Shown here: one piece after another, positions 1 through 8,350 of the stretch | How positions within the stretch are numbered: position 1 is the stretch's first letter | Layout of the letters: each line of letters starts with the position of its first letter | Origin: Luteolibacter flavescens | GTDB taxonomy: Bacteria > Verrucomicrobiota > Verrucomicrobiia > Verrucomicrobiales > Akkermansiaceae | Reading direction: 5' to 3' | NCBI RefSeq assembly: GCF_025950085.1 | Contig: NZ_JAPDDS010000006.1 | Span: 186,001 to 250,000, forward strand | DNA length: 64,000 nucleotides | Translations under genes and position numbers: made by a program | Notes under the pieces: model-generated | The model's database searches: none | What the model was told of the DNA's origin: nothing | Seen by the model: the letters and a program-made list of their open reading frames with translations, nothing else

Positions 1-1
1 C

Positions 2-127
2 GCGGCTTTGACGGCCATCGAGGTGGACACGCCATCCGAGCATCTTTTCTTGCGACGTCTCTCGCGTGCGCTGGATCTGGACGAGCAACTCGTCGCAACG
101 GTGCACGAGACGCTGGAGAAGGCATGA
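2..127 (+). CDS. C-terminal end of a DUF533/TerB-like protein (partial)
   Basis: An open frame enters from the left edge and ends at TGA 125-127. The visible 41 residues include AALTAIEVDTPSEHLFLRRL and end in a short amphipathic helix. This matches the C-terminus of the DUF533 (YebE, TerB-like) family, which ends in a similar IEVDTP...YL..LA..L segment. The family is a helical tellurite-resistance-like domain of unknown exact role. The start and most of the protein lie outside the window, so only the family tail is supported. Confidence 0.6.
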   Translation, partial: AALTAIEVDTPSEHLFLRRLSRALDLDEQLVATVHETLEKA

Positions 128-305
128 TGGTGTCCCGGGAGGGATTCGCGGAAAGAGGGGAGTTCTATCGCGCTCCGGTGTGCTGCAGGTTTGGCTGCTC
201 CGCGGGGTGATGGCGATGGATGCCATTCACCCGCGGGCAGCCTTTGAGATGAGACATGATCGGACCGTGGGATGATTCCATGAGTGACGGGGAGATCACT
301 GGGAA

Positions 306-623
306 TCAGCGGCCTCGATAGCCCGAGCGATGGCTTCCGTGGTCATGATGCCCATGGCCTCCATCGTGCCGGTCACGCCCATGATCGCCGCGGCGTGGGC
401 CGTGATCGTGGTGGCGATGGTCATCGCGCGAGGGGCGATGGCGATCGTATCGGTGGTCATGGCGATGGCCGTGCTGGTGACCGTGGCCATGATGATGGCG
501 GTCATTCCGGTGCTCGTACCGGTGATGGTGCGGCGGTGCCTCGTAGCGGCCTCCGGCATTCACGGGCAATGCCGTGGTGAAGGTCAGGGCGATGGCGCTC
601 AGTAGGATCGAGAGTGTTTTCAT
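306..623 (-). CDS. Histidine-rich exported protein
   Basis: A 105-residue protein starts at ATG 621-623, chosen because the following residues form a good Sec signal peptide (MKTLSILLSAIALTFTTALP, cleavage after VNA). The mature part is almost entirely His, Asp, Arg and Gly, with repeated HHH, HGH and HDH motifs, a composition seen in secreted metal-binding or metal-buffering proteins. Low-complexity DNA keeps several frames open here, so overlapping frames are probably shadows. No clear Shine-Dalgarno is visible. Metal binding is inferred from composition. It fits the neighbouring candidate zinc cluster, but a co-regulation box was not seen upstream. Confidence 0.6.
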   Translation of the reverse strand: MKTLSILLSAIALTFTTALPVNAGGRYEAPPHHHRYEHRNDRHHHGHGHQHGHRHDHRYDRHRPSRDDHRHHDHGPRRGDHGRDRHDGGHGHHDHGSHRSGYRGR

Positions 624-766
624 CGGTTGTATCGGTTGGTTTCGATTCGCCAATTCCGACGCAAGTCCGAGCGGATTTATTCAAAGGAGCGTTTAATTTG
701 TTAGATCCGGCGTCGCTGTTCTCCCGGGGAATAATCTGGCTCTCCGGTCCTCCTTCGGAGCTTCTG

Positions 767-2920
767 TTAGAACTCGTGCCTCACCCCGAGTGACACGCCG
801 CGGCCGGGCAGGGGAGCGACATCCTTGCGGAAGGAAGTGGAGACGCGCGCCTCTTCATTCAGCAGATTCGTGCCGCGGAGGAAGACGGTGAACTCATGCG
901 ACCTCACCGGCACCGTCCACGAGACATCGGCATTCACCAGCGTGTAGGAGCCGGTGGGCAGCTCGGGCCGCGGTGCGGGTTTCACGCGATCCTGCGCGGT
1001 CGCGTGCCGCACCTCGATGCCCGCGGTGAAGCGGTCGTCGCTCCACTCCAGCCGGGTGCCAAAGCGCAGCGGCGGCATGCGCGGGATCGGCTCGTTGTCG
1101 TCCTTGTTCTCCGCGCGGACGTAGTCGCTCATGAGCGAGAGCGTCAGGTGCTCGCGGATCGTCCAGTCGAGCTCCGCCTCGAAGCCCGTGAAGGTCGCGG
1201 CCCGCTCGATGTATTGGACCGCCCGGCCAAATCCTCCCGTCAGCTCCGGCGCTTCCTGGAGGAAGATGAAGTTGTCGAAATCGTAGTGGTAGCCATTCAG
1301 CCGGGCTTTCACCGGTCCCTTGTCCGCCTCGAGCCCCAGCTCGAAGCCGAGCGATTCCTCGGTGGACAACGGCGAGCCATCGAGGTCCCCGCCCACGAGG
1401 AAGCGCCCGATGCCGGCATTGTTCCAGAAGGCATAGCGCTCCGTCGCCGTGGGCAGCCGCTCGACGCGCGACACGATACCGGTGAGAGCCAACCGGTCGA
1501 GCGGGCCCGCGCCTTCTCGCGTCCAGGTGAGCGCGGCGGATGCGCTGTTGGAGAAGTCGTTTCCACCGCGCAGGTAGCCGGATTGCTCCAGGCTGTGATC
1601 GTGGATGCGGACCTTCTCTATCCGGTAGCCGAGTTGCCCTGCCCACTCGCCCTGCTCGTATTTTTCCAGGAGATACAGCCCCGCCTGATCCGTGCGAAAG
1701 GTGCTCCTCACCCGCTGCGGATCGGGCGGAGGGAAGACGGTGCGGACCGCGGTGAAATCCTCGGTGCCACCCGAAATGCCGATGATTCCCGTGAGCCGCT
1801 CATCGAGCGCGCGGTGATGCACGTCCACGCGGCCCTCGATGGCGTCCTTTTCAAAGGTGCTGTCGGCGAAATCACGCCCACGGTCCTTGCCCAGGCCCTC
1901 GAAGAGCTCCGCATGCCGATAGGCCCCGTAGGCGAGGCGCGTCTCGATCTTCGAGACCGGGCCGTGGTCGAGATCGATGCTGCCTTCCAGGTCGAAGCGG
2001 TCTTGAATCAGGTCCAGCGTGTAGTTCCCGTAGAGGTCCGTCGGGTCGCCCGGGTAGATCCACGGCACGCCGTAGCGCGTGTCAAATCTCGAGTACGACG
2101 CACCTAGTAGCAGCGGCAGCTTCTCCGGCAGCCAGGAAACACCGGCCGACCAGGTGGAGCCGTCGTGGCCGGAGTTCGGCAGCGTTCCATCGGGATTCGG
2201 CACGGGAATGGTGGTGCCGCTCGCCGGATCGTAGACACGGGGATTCTCCAGCTTCTCGTAGGCACCGCTGCGCGCCCGGCCGGGGATGGACAGGTCGCCG
2301 GAGTCGCGGGCGGATCCGGTGAAGCGGAAGACCAGCGGCCCGGTGAGGAGGGAGAGGTGACCCGCGCCGGAGAGGCCGTCGCCCTGCGTCTCGTAGCGGG
2401 TCTCCCAGCCGCCGGAGATCGCACGGTCCGGGCGCTCGCGTGCGAGCACTCGGCTGCGGGCATTCACCGCGCCGCCGATCGCCGAGTTCCCGTAGAGCAG
2501 GGAGGCCGGGCCGCGATGGATCTCCACGCTCTCCAGCAGGAAGGGCTCCAGCGCCACCCCGTGATCAGGACTCACGTCGGAGAGGTCGAAGGTGCCGAGG
2601 TCGTCGCGCAGCGTGCGGACTCGCACGCCCTCGAATCCGCGAACGACGGGCCGGCTCGATGCCGGGCCGAAGTAGCCCGAGGAAACGCCCGGCTCCCAGC
2701 CGATCGTCTCCCCGAGGGTCGCCGCCGCATTCCGCTGCAGGATCTCCTCCGGCACCGTACGCACGGATTGCATGGAAAACTGGCCGAGCGACGGCGGGCC
2801 GCTGGCATCAGCAGTCACGGTCATCTCCTCCATTTCAGCGGTCACGGTGAGCGGCTCCAGCAGATCCTGGCCGGATGCGGAGAGGATCAGCGGGAGGGTA
2901 ATTGCAGCGCGGAAGCTCAT
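767..2920 (-). CDS. TonB-dependent outer-membrane receptor, candidate zinc uptake
   Basis: A 717-residue protein with a signal peptide (residues 1 to about 18), an N-terminal plug domain (about 50-165, including SVEIHRGPASLLYGNSAIGG, the classic plug end) and a long beta-barrel ending in a typical aromatic C-terminus (GVSLGVRHEF). Such receptors import metal complexes or other ligands through the outer membrane using TonB energy. Its substrate is inferred from context: it is divergent from a choice-of-anchor M protein and close to an All3515-type protein, both families tied to zinc limitation, and a candidate operator lies in the shared promoter. A ZnuD-like role is therefore likely but not proven. 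Length is normal for the family. Confidence 0.88.
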   Translation of the reverse strand: MSFRAAITLPLILSASGQDLLEPLTVTAEMEEMTVTADASGPPSLGQFSMQSVRTVPEEILQRNAAATLGETIGWEPGVSSGYFGPASSRPVVRGFEGVRVRTLRDDLGTFDLSDVSPDHGVALEPFLLESVEIHRGPASLLYGNSAIGGAVNARSRVLARERPDRAISGGWETRYETQGDGLSGAGHLSLLTGPLVFRFTGSARDSGDLSIPGRARSGAYEKLENPRVYDPASGTTIPVPNPDGTLPNSGHDGSTWSAGVSWLPEKLPLLLGASYSRFDTRYGVPWIYPGDPTDLYGNYTLDLIQDRFDLEGSIDLDHGPVSKIETRLAYGAYRHAELFEGLGKDRGRDFADSTFEKDAIEGRVDVHHRALDERLTGIIGISGGTEDFTAVRTVFPPPDPQRVRSTFRTDQAGLYLLEKYEQGEWAGQLGYRIEKVRIHDHSLEQSGYLRGGNDFSNSASAALTWTREGAGPLDRLALTGIVSRVERLPTATERYAFWNNAGIGRFLVGGDLDGSPLSTEESLGFELGLEADKGPVKARLNGYHYDFDNFIFLQEAPELTGGFGRAVQYIERAATFTGFEAELDWTIREHLTLSLMSDYVRAENKDDNEPIPRMPPLRFGTRLEWSDDRFTAGIEVRHATAQDRVKPAPRPELPTGSYTLVNADVSWTVPVRSHEFTVFLRGTNLLNEEARVSTSFRKDVAPLPGRGVSLGVRHEF

Positions 2921-2954
2921 GCCTGCGGGTTGCTTATGATTTTGATTTACGAAT

Positions 2955-2969
2955 GCAATAAATTTGCGT
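2955..2969. promoter_or_regulatory. Candidate Zur-type operator between the receptor and anchor-M genes
   Basis: The 15-mer GCAATAAATTTGCGT contains the inverted repeat GCAA-N5-TTGC. A 13/15 identical copy lies at 6342-6356 in the next divergent promoter of the cluster. Both sit just upstream of genes whose families are associated with zinc starvation. The assignment to Zur is inference; the repeat and its position are seen directly. Confidence 0.5.
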
Positions 2970-2980
2970 CAAAGGGGCGC

Positions 2981-4663
2981 GTGACCCCGTTCCGGCTGCT
3001 TCCATTCGTCCTGCTGGCGCTCCCCGCGGCAGCGCTCACCCCGCCGACCGACCTGCTCTACGGTCACTACGAGCTGCACGTGGACTACGCCGTCACGCCC
3101 GGAAATCCCGACGCGGGGTGGCGTTTCTCGGTCTCCTACGACGAGGACGATGACTTCAGCACCGGCGCGGGTGTCGTCCGCCTGGACCCGGAGAGCACGG
3201 TCATCCTTGCCGCGCCGAGGACCGCGACCGCCGTCCCCAGCCCGGCCGGTGCCTTCGCCCGCTTCGGCCCGCCGGGCACCCCGCTCTGGGTCCTGCCGCA
3301 GAACAACGCCATCGGCACTCCCTTCCTCGGCGTGCGCACCACCATGTCCACGGGACTCTTCCAGGCGCGCGTGGGGAACAACTACAGCCCTAGTAGCCAG
3401 GGCAGCATCTCGTTGCGGCTGGTCTCCGTGGAGGGCACCGGGCCGGATGCCGGGGGGAAATTCGCCACTTGGAAAACGGAGTCCTTCGGCAGCGTGGTCT
3501 TCTCCTTCGATACCACGGACGGCATCGGCGCTGCGGAGGAAATCCCTACCATCCCGGTCTCCTCGCACACCCACTACAACTGGGCTTTCACGAAGCCAGG
3601 CCTCTACCGCGTGACCCTGGAGGCTAAGGGCAAGCTGATGCCCGGGCACGGCAATGTGATCACCTCCGCACGGAAGACCTTCCTCTTTGCCGTGCCTTTC
3701 TCCTCCCGCATCGCGGGCGTTGGTGAGCTCCGGGTGGTCGCGGAGGAAAGCGGACCGCCGCGGATGATCGCCGCCGATCCTGCGAATGGCGTGGCCTACA
3801 CGCCGGACCGTGCGATGCTGGAGACGGTCGCCGCGACCACCGCCGGATCGGCGCTGCCGGGTGCGCGGTGGCAGGCGAATCTGTCGCTGTCCACGATCGC
3901 CGCCGCCTTGCCAAATGGCGTGGGCATCGATCCTGCCGTGGCTTCCTCCGGGCTCGCCGCATCGGAGTGGTCGGATCTCGCTTGGAATGTCACCGGGGTC
4001 CGCGGGCCGGGAAATTTCGCGCTCATCGAGGGCGGGAGCGCCGCGGGATTCCCGCTGTCCTTGTCGGCGGGAAGTACGAGGAATCTGGTAGCAGCCTTCA
4101 CGGAGACCGGGATCTACCGCGTGACCGGCACCTTGTCCGGTTCGCGGGCTGGCGTTCCATTCACCACCGCGCCATATACGCTGACTTTCGGAGCAGGGCT
4201 GGGAGCAGACTTCACCTATGCGGCGTGGCAGGCGAGCTTCGAGCGGGCTGCCGGACTTCCTACGGGCTCGCTCGCCGATCCCGAGGCGGATCACGATGGC
4301 GACGGGCTCGCGAATGGCGTGGAGTTCGCCTTCTTCTGGCACGGTCTCGATCCCGCCCGCTCCGACGCGCATCTCATGCCGCTGCCCGCGCCCGGCGACG
4401 ATAGCTCGGCGGGCATCGGCTTCCTCCGCGACACCTACAAGGATCCGCTCGACGAGTCGTCGTGGGAGATCCGCGGCTCGCACAGTGCCGATCTTTTCAC
4501 GTGGCGCGTGCGCTCGTCGCGCATTCCCGGCTTTCCGCTGGGCATCTTCGAGACCGGGGCGGAGCAGGGGAATACGTGGTCCCGCATCATGCACCGCCGC
4601 CTGCGCGTCCTGCCGGCACCGCAGTCGCGGGGCTTCTTCCGCTTCGATGTCTCGGCTCCCTGA
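2981..4663 (+). CDS. Choice-of-anchor M domain surface protein
   Basis: A start at GTG 2981 is preferred: AAAGGGG lies just upstream and the next residues form a signal peptide (MTPFRLLPFVLLALPAAA). The 560-residue protein carries the motif HTHYNWAFTKPGLYRVTLEA near mature residue 190, the hallmark of the choice-of-anchor M/surface-anchored repeat family (TIGR03769-like), and a second weaker repeat ending GIYRVTGTLSG around residue 380. The C-terminus has a DHDGDGLANGVEFAF calcium-type loop. It is divergent from the TonB receptor and shares the candidate operator. Family members often accompany metal-uptake genes; a metal-capture role on the surface is inferred. The frame stays open far upstream antisense to the receptor, which is not coding. 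Confidence 0.85.
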   Translation: MTPFRLLPFVLLALPAAALTPPTDLLYGHYELHVDYAVTPGNPDAGWRFSVSYDEDDDFSTGAGVVRLDPESTVILAAPRTATAVPSPAGAFARFGPPGTPLWVLPQNNAIGTPFLGVRTTMSTGLFQARVGNNYSPSSQGSISLRLVSVEGTGPDAGGKFATWKTESFGSVVFSFDTTDGIGAAEEIPTIPVSSHTHYNWAFTKPGLYRVTLEAKGKLMPGHGNVITSARKTFLFAVPFSSRIAGVGELRVVAEESGPPRMIAADPANGVAYTPDRAMLETVAATTAGSALPGARWQANLSLSTIAAALPNGVGIDPAVASSGLAASEWSDLAWNVTGVRGPGNFALIEGGSAAGFPLSLSAGSTRNLVAAFTETGIYRVTGTLSGSRAGVPFTTAPYTLTFGAGLGADFTYAAWQASFERAAGLPTGSLADPEADHDGDGLANGVEFAFFWHGLDPARSDAHLMPLPAPGDDSSAGIGFLRDTYKDPLDESSWEIRGSHSADLFTWRVRSSRIPGFPLGIFETGAEQGNTWSRIMHRRLRVLPAPQSRGFFRFDVSAP

Positions 4664-4681
4664 TTTCCTGTTAGATCCATC

Positions 4682-5377
4682 ATGAAAACGACCATTCCCA
4701 CCCTCGCCATCGCGGCGCTCCTCGCGTCCCCGGCCCACTCCGCCCTCTACACCAGCGGCCATGCCGACTACGGCATCGGCTATGAAAACGGCGACTTCCA
4801 TTTCCACTTCCATGCCGAGGGCGCGACCGTCGATGGCATCGAGCGGGATGACGAGGAGTTCGACATTCCGGATGTGATCACGGTGGTCTCCTCCGGGGCC
4901 ATGCTATCGCTGCCGATCGACTTCGCTCCGCTGGGCGCACAGACCGGAGACATCATCTGGGTGCTGCCCGAGGTGGAGAACATGACGCTGCCCTTCCTCG
5001 GGCTGGCGACCGAGGAGCTGAGCACGTCCGAATGGGGCGACATCACCTTCAGCCTGGGTGCCGTCACTTCGCCGAGCGGGAATGGCGAGTTCGCGCTCTG
5101 GCAGTCCGGCTCCCTCGGCGATCTGCTGCTGCGCATGTCCACCTCCGATCCCAGCGCGGACGCGCTGACGCTGCTGCCCGGCAGCCATGCCCACTACAAC
5201 TACGGCTTCACCGAGGCTGGCATCTGGCAAATCGAGATGACCGTCAGCGGCACGCATGTCACGGATGGCTTCAAGAGCGCGACCGAGACGCTCACCTTCC
5301 ACGTCATCCCGGAGCCGTCGGTATTCCTGCTCGGCGGACTCGGCCTTGCCGGACTCGTGTTGCGCCGTCGCCGCTGA
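4682..5377 (+). CDS. Choice-of-anchor M protein with PEP-CTERM anchor
   Basis: A 231-residue exported protein with a signal peptide (MKTTIPTLAIAALLASPAHS) and the same HxHYNxxFTExGIWQI motif (HAHYNYGFTEAGIWQI) as the preceding gene. It ends in a complete PEP-CTERM sorting tail: IPEPS, a hydrophobic segment and RRRR. It follows the previous gene by 18 bp and is closed by a strong terminator, so the two probably form one operon. A PEP-CTERM tail directs processing by an exosortase at the cell envelope. Its probable role is a second surface component of the metal-responsive cluster. Confidence 0.87.
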   Translation: MKTTIPTLAIAALLASPAHSALYTSGHADYGIGYENGDFHFHFHAEGATVDGIERDDEEFDIPDVITVVSSGAMLSLPIDFAPLGAQTGDIIWVLPEVENMTLPFLGLATEELSTSEWGDITFSLGAVTSPSGNGEFALWQSGSLGDLLLRMSTSDPSADALTLLPGSHAHYNYGFTEAGIWQIEMTVSGTHVTDGFKSATETLTFHVIPEPSVFLLGGLGLAGLVLRRRR

Positions 5378-5396
5378 TTCCTTTCTTCATGCGAAA

Positions 5397-5431
5397 GCGG
5401 GTGCCCTGGCGAACCGGGGCACCCGCATTTT
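5397..5431 (+). terminator. Rho-independent terminator
   Basis: An inverted repeat pairs GCGGGTGCCC with GGGGCACCCGC and is followed by ATTTTT. It closes the anchor-M operon and also separates it from the convergent All3515-type gene that ends at 5446. Confidence 0.85.
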
Positions 5432-5445
5432 TCTAACAAGTCCGC

Positions 5446-6267
5446 TCAACGGCGGCGACGCACCAGCCCGCAAAGCACCGCCGCACCGGCGAGCAATGCC
5501 GACGACGGCTCCGGCACGGCATTGAAGCGGAACTCGAACTCACCCGAGTCACCGAAGATGCCCTCCTCGTCCACCAGCTTGAAGCGCGCGACGTAGTCAC
5601 CGGCGCCTGCATTCGCATCCAGCCAGAAGACCGGCGAGAAATTCACGCTCCCACCCAGATGAAGCTCATCGCCCGGATTCGTCAGCCCGATGCTGAAGGC
5701 CGAGTCGCTGCCGATATTCAGCCCCTCGGTCATCGAGACGAGCACGAGGTGGATGTCCGCGCCGCCCAAGCTGCCTGCATAGCGGCCCGCGGAGGAGTTG
5801 AAGAGATAGTTCTCCACCGTGCCCGCAGCGTGGCCGCTTAGCGAGCTGGTGTCGCCGAAGTCGATCAGGCTGAAGTGATTGCCCGGGTCTTCCAGAGCGA
5901 TGGTCACGCCGCTATAGAGTCCGCTGCCGGAGGTGAAGGTGAGCGGCGGATTGCTGCCCTCCGGCAGGTAGTTCGACGGGCTCTGCTCGATCACCGGCGA
6001 GACACCCGTCGTCGGTTGATAGCGGTAGATCCCCTTCGAGTGGTAGTGGCTGCTCGCGGGAGCGGATTCGTTAGGGTGGGCGTAGAGGAAAGTGAGACGG
6101 TTGTAGTTGGGATTCGCCATCCCGGCGAATTCACCGGAAGCGATCGTCTGCATGGTGTCCACGCCGACATAGTAGCTGACCACCGCGGCCTCGGCCGTGG
6201 CCAGGGAGAGGAGCACGCCGATGGCTGCGGTGGCGGGGATGAGACGGGATCGAAGGGTCGCTTTCAT
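5446..6267 (-). CDS. All3515-family PEP-CTERM protein (zinc-limitation type)
   Basis: Start at ATG 6265-6267 gives a signal peptide (MKATLRSRLIPATAAIGVLL). The mature N-terminus AVVSYYVGVDTMQTIASGEF and the following PNYNRLTFLYAH and SSHYHSKG segments match the All3515 family, described in cyanobacteria as Zur-repressed. The C-terminus VPEPSSALLAGAAVLCGLVRRRR is a PEP-CTERM tail. The paired histidines in SSHYHSKG are plausible metal ligands. The gene is divergent from 6436-7044, with a GCAA-N5-TTGC box between them, supporting the same regulation as the receptor. The family call rests on remembered motif similarity. Confidence 0.8.
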   Translation of the reverse strand: MKATLRSRLIPATAAIGVLLSLATAEAAVVSYYVGVDTMQTIASGEFAGMANPNYNRLTFLYAHPNESAPASSHYHSKGIYRYQPTTGVSPVIEQSPSNYLPEGSNPPLTFTSGSGLYSGVTIALEDPGNHFSLIDFGDTSSLSGHAAGTVENYLFNSSAGRYAGSLGGADIHLVLVSMTEGLNIGSDSAFSIGLTNPGDELHLGGSVNFSPVFWLDANAGAGDYVARFKLVDEEGIFGDSGEFEFRFNAVPEPSSALLAGAAVLCGLVRRRR

Positions 6268-6341
6268 GATGATGTGATGGAGTGAGGTGGCGCTCCGCAA
6301 CTCGCGGGGCCGTCAGGCTTTTACGTCTCATGTGTACTGAA

Positions 6342-6356
6342 GCAACAAAATTGCGT
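6342..6356. promoter_or_regulatory. Second candidate Zur-type operator
   Basis: GCAACAAAATTGCGT differs from the box at 2955-2969 at only two positions and keeps the GCAA-N5-TTGC inverted repeat. It lies between two divergent genes (5446-6267 and 6436-7044), so one regulator could control both directions. Confidence 0.5.
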
Positions 6357-6435
6357 TTGTAATTTTATGACGGCGTGATTTTCTGCGGGCGTCCCGACAC
6401 CCCACCGGTTGGCGGTGCTCATCCGATTCACGCCG

Positions 6436-7044
6436 ATGCCCTATTCCCTTGCCACTTCCCGCGGTCCATCCACGCGACCGAGCGCCCGCCTCGGCGGCCT
6501 GTGCAGCGATCTCGCCGCGGGCCTGCGCCAGCAGATGGTCTATTGGGGGCGCGATGTCGTGCATCCGCACGGAAATCTGCTGGCCGCGCAGGGCTTCCGG
6601 AAATCGAAGTCCCCTGGCTTGCAGACGAGCAGTTGCTACGCGCTGGAGTGGGAGGGCGGCCGCATCGAACTGCACGGCGCGTGCGCCGGATGGTTCCCGG
6701 AAGACGGGAGCGCGGGATTTCTCTTCATCCGCCCGCTCGGCAGAAGCCATGTGTGGAAGGGTGGCACCGCCCCCGTGCCGGGCGAGTGGCCTGCCGCGCT
6801 GCTGGACTCCACGGACTTCCCCCGCGTGCTGGATCTCGCGCGGCCCTTCCTGCGCTGGTGGATGGAGTCCGAGGCATGGATCCTCGATCTACTAGGTCCA
6901 TCGTACCGCGACTCCTGCCATCGCCATCTCAAGCGCCTGCCCAAGGGCCAGCCCTGGCTCCACCCGGCCGTCGCCATGGCCTGGGTCGCGCAACTCCACT
7001 CCAGCGGTCACGAAGCCCGCCGTGCCCGGAGATTCACGGCATGA
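6436..7044 (+). CDS. Uncharacterised cytoplasmic protein beside the zinc-type cluster
   Basis: A 202-residue protein starting at ATG 6436; a TTG nine codons upstream is possible. It has no signal peptide or membrane segment. Visible features are a conserved-looking core (QQMVYWGRDVVHPHGNLL, SSCYALEWEGGRIELHGACAGWF) and many Trp, His and Cys residues. I do not recognise the family. Its position opposite the All3515-type gene with a shared candidate operator suggests membership in the same metal-responsive group, perhaps as an intracellular metal-related factor. That is inference from context only. Confidence 0.65.
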   Translation: MPYSLATSRGPSTRPSARLGGLCSDLAAGLRQQMVYWGRDVVHPHGNLLAAQGFRKSKSPGLQTSSCYALEWEGGRIELHGACAGWFPEDGSAGFLFIRPLGRSHVWKGGTAPVPGEWPAALLDSTDFPRVLDLARPFLRWWMESEAWILDLLGPSYRDSCHRHLKRLPKGQPWLHPAVAMAWVAQLHSSGHEARRARRFTA

Positions 7045-7463
7045 AAGCGAGCCGGGACATCCGGCCCACATCTCACATTCGAGGTGTTCGGTGGTGAGAT
7101 GGTGTTTTTGTGAAATTAGCCGACTCCTGGAGGTTGTTGTAAAAAATCTACCTAGGTGTCGGATTCGAGGTTAGACCCGCGTTTTTCTCCAACTCGCGCC
7201 TTGGTGATGAAGCCGGGGCTCTAACTGGAAGCGTCGGAATGCCTTGTCTTTCTGATAGATCCGGGTGGTTTCCGGGAATGAGCCGGAGGAGCGTCCACTC
7301 GGTTTCGCGTCTAGGAATATTACCTACCCGGAATTTCGGAAAGTACCCTACGTAGATTCGTAATTCTTTGACTCTTGATTGCTAAGATCTCCGTGGCAAA
7401 CTTGCCACCTCTCCAGGATGCAACTCTCCCCAGCATTCAGAACACCCCAAAACCCGTCGCCCC
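7045..7463. other. Non-coding stretch without recognised features
   Basis: About 420 bp, visibly richer in A+T than the flanks, between two rightward frames. No convincing coding frame, tRNA or strong hairpin was seen. It probably holds the promoter of the small frame at 7464. Confidence 0.4.
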
Positions 7464-7796
7464 GTGCCAGCTGAAAAACTCATTCTGGCAGGGCGGCCTG
7501 CCGACGCGTGGAAGATGTTAGAAGACCTCCCCGCGCGCCTGAAATTCACTCCGCGTATCCTGCGGCAGAGGCTGTCCTGCGCGCTCGCGCTGGGATGGCA
7601 CCGCCGCGCGTGCATCCTCGAGGAGACGCTTTCTAAAAATATCGACCGCGACGCCATCTTGGATGCCGCACCGGATCAGCAGTGGGAAAGCCGCGCCCTG
7701 ACCCCGGTCATGAGCGCTCCAGCCAAGCAGCGGAGGAAGGAGTCGTGTGCCACCGACCCGCTTGTCGGGCCGATCCACAATTTTCTGCTCTGGTAA
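7464..7796 (+). CDS. Small TPR-like protein, possibly partial
   Basis: A 110-residue frame from GTG 7464; the true start is uncertain. The first part, DAWKMLEDLPARLKFTPRILRQRLSCALALG, is clearly related to EAWDFIEDLPPSMRTTFPIMRVRLRCALAME of the gene at 42634-43002. Both belong to a small helical repeat family common in Verrucomicrobiota, with the pattern EAW..LE.LP......vl..Rl. The remaining C-terminal half does not follow the family and may reflect decay. Function is unknown; family members are assumed to be protein-interaction scaffolds. Confidence 0.5.
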   Translation: MPAEKLILAGRPADAWKMLEDLPARLKFTPRILRQRLSCALALGWHRRACILEETLSKNIDRDAILDAAPDQQWESRALTPVMSAPAKQRRKESCATDPLVGPIHNFLLW

Positions 7797-7849
7797 GCGG
7801 ATCCCCCTGCTGATGAAGGGTCGGCTGGTCCGGTAGGCCGGAGGTCGTC

Positions 7850-8257
7850 TCAATTCAGCACATGCCACCGCTGGCCGCCGGACTGGCTCGGCAGGGTGGA
7901 AGATTGGCCACTGGCCTGACGAACCGTCCACTCCAGCGAGGGTGTATCCATGGCGAAGCTGTGCTCCCAGCGGGTGGGGAAGAGGGCCAGCGCATAGCGG
8001 TGGGTGCCCTCCACCTTCGCATGCACGAGGTGCTTCCCGTTCTCCTTGGTGACCGCTGTCACCAGCACCTTGCTGCCATCCGGGGTGAAGAGACTCTGCC
8101 CCACGGTGCCGTAGCCGGGATTGCGGGGCATCTCCACGGTGACCTCATGCCAACCCTCGGACCGGAGGCCCACTTCCGTGGAGACGTAGGTGCACGTAAC
8201 GATCAGTGCGCTCACCCCGAGGGTGGCGAGAGTCGGTTTGAACAACTGGACTGCCAT
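7850..8257 (-). CDS. Hypothetical protein with N-terminal membrane anchor
   Basis: Start at ATG 8255-8257 gives 135 residues. Residues 5-27 (LFKPTLATLGVSALIVTCTYVST) form one membrane segment or an uncleaved signal. The rest is a compact soluble domain rich in beta-type residues, which I do not recognise. It lies just downstream of the cytochrome operon on the same strand, separated by about 93 bp, so it may be the last gene of that transcript. Confidence 0.6.
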   Translation of the reverse strand: MAVQLFKPTLATLGVSALIVTCTYVSTEVGLRSEGWHEVTVEMPRNPGYGTVGQSLFTPDGSKVLVTAVTKENGKHLVHAKVEGTHRYALALFPTRWEHSFAMDTPSLEWTVRQASGQSSTLPSQSGGQRWHVLN

Positions 8258-8350
8258 TTCGCGGGGAAATAGCAGCCGTTGTTCCAATTCGTGCCGATTT
8301 CCGGGAACTTTCTCCGGAATTTGTGCGAGCCCGCCGCCGGGATAGTATGA

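Noticed and set aside
896-2107. 403-codon frame antisense to the TonB receptor
   Set aside because: Shadow frame; the receptor on the other strand shows clear plug and barrel features.
2165-2980. Upstream extension of the choice-of-anchor M frame
   Set aside because: It lies antisense to the receptor and lacks coding character; GTG 2981 has a ribosome site and signal peptide.
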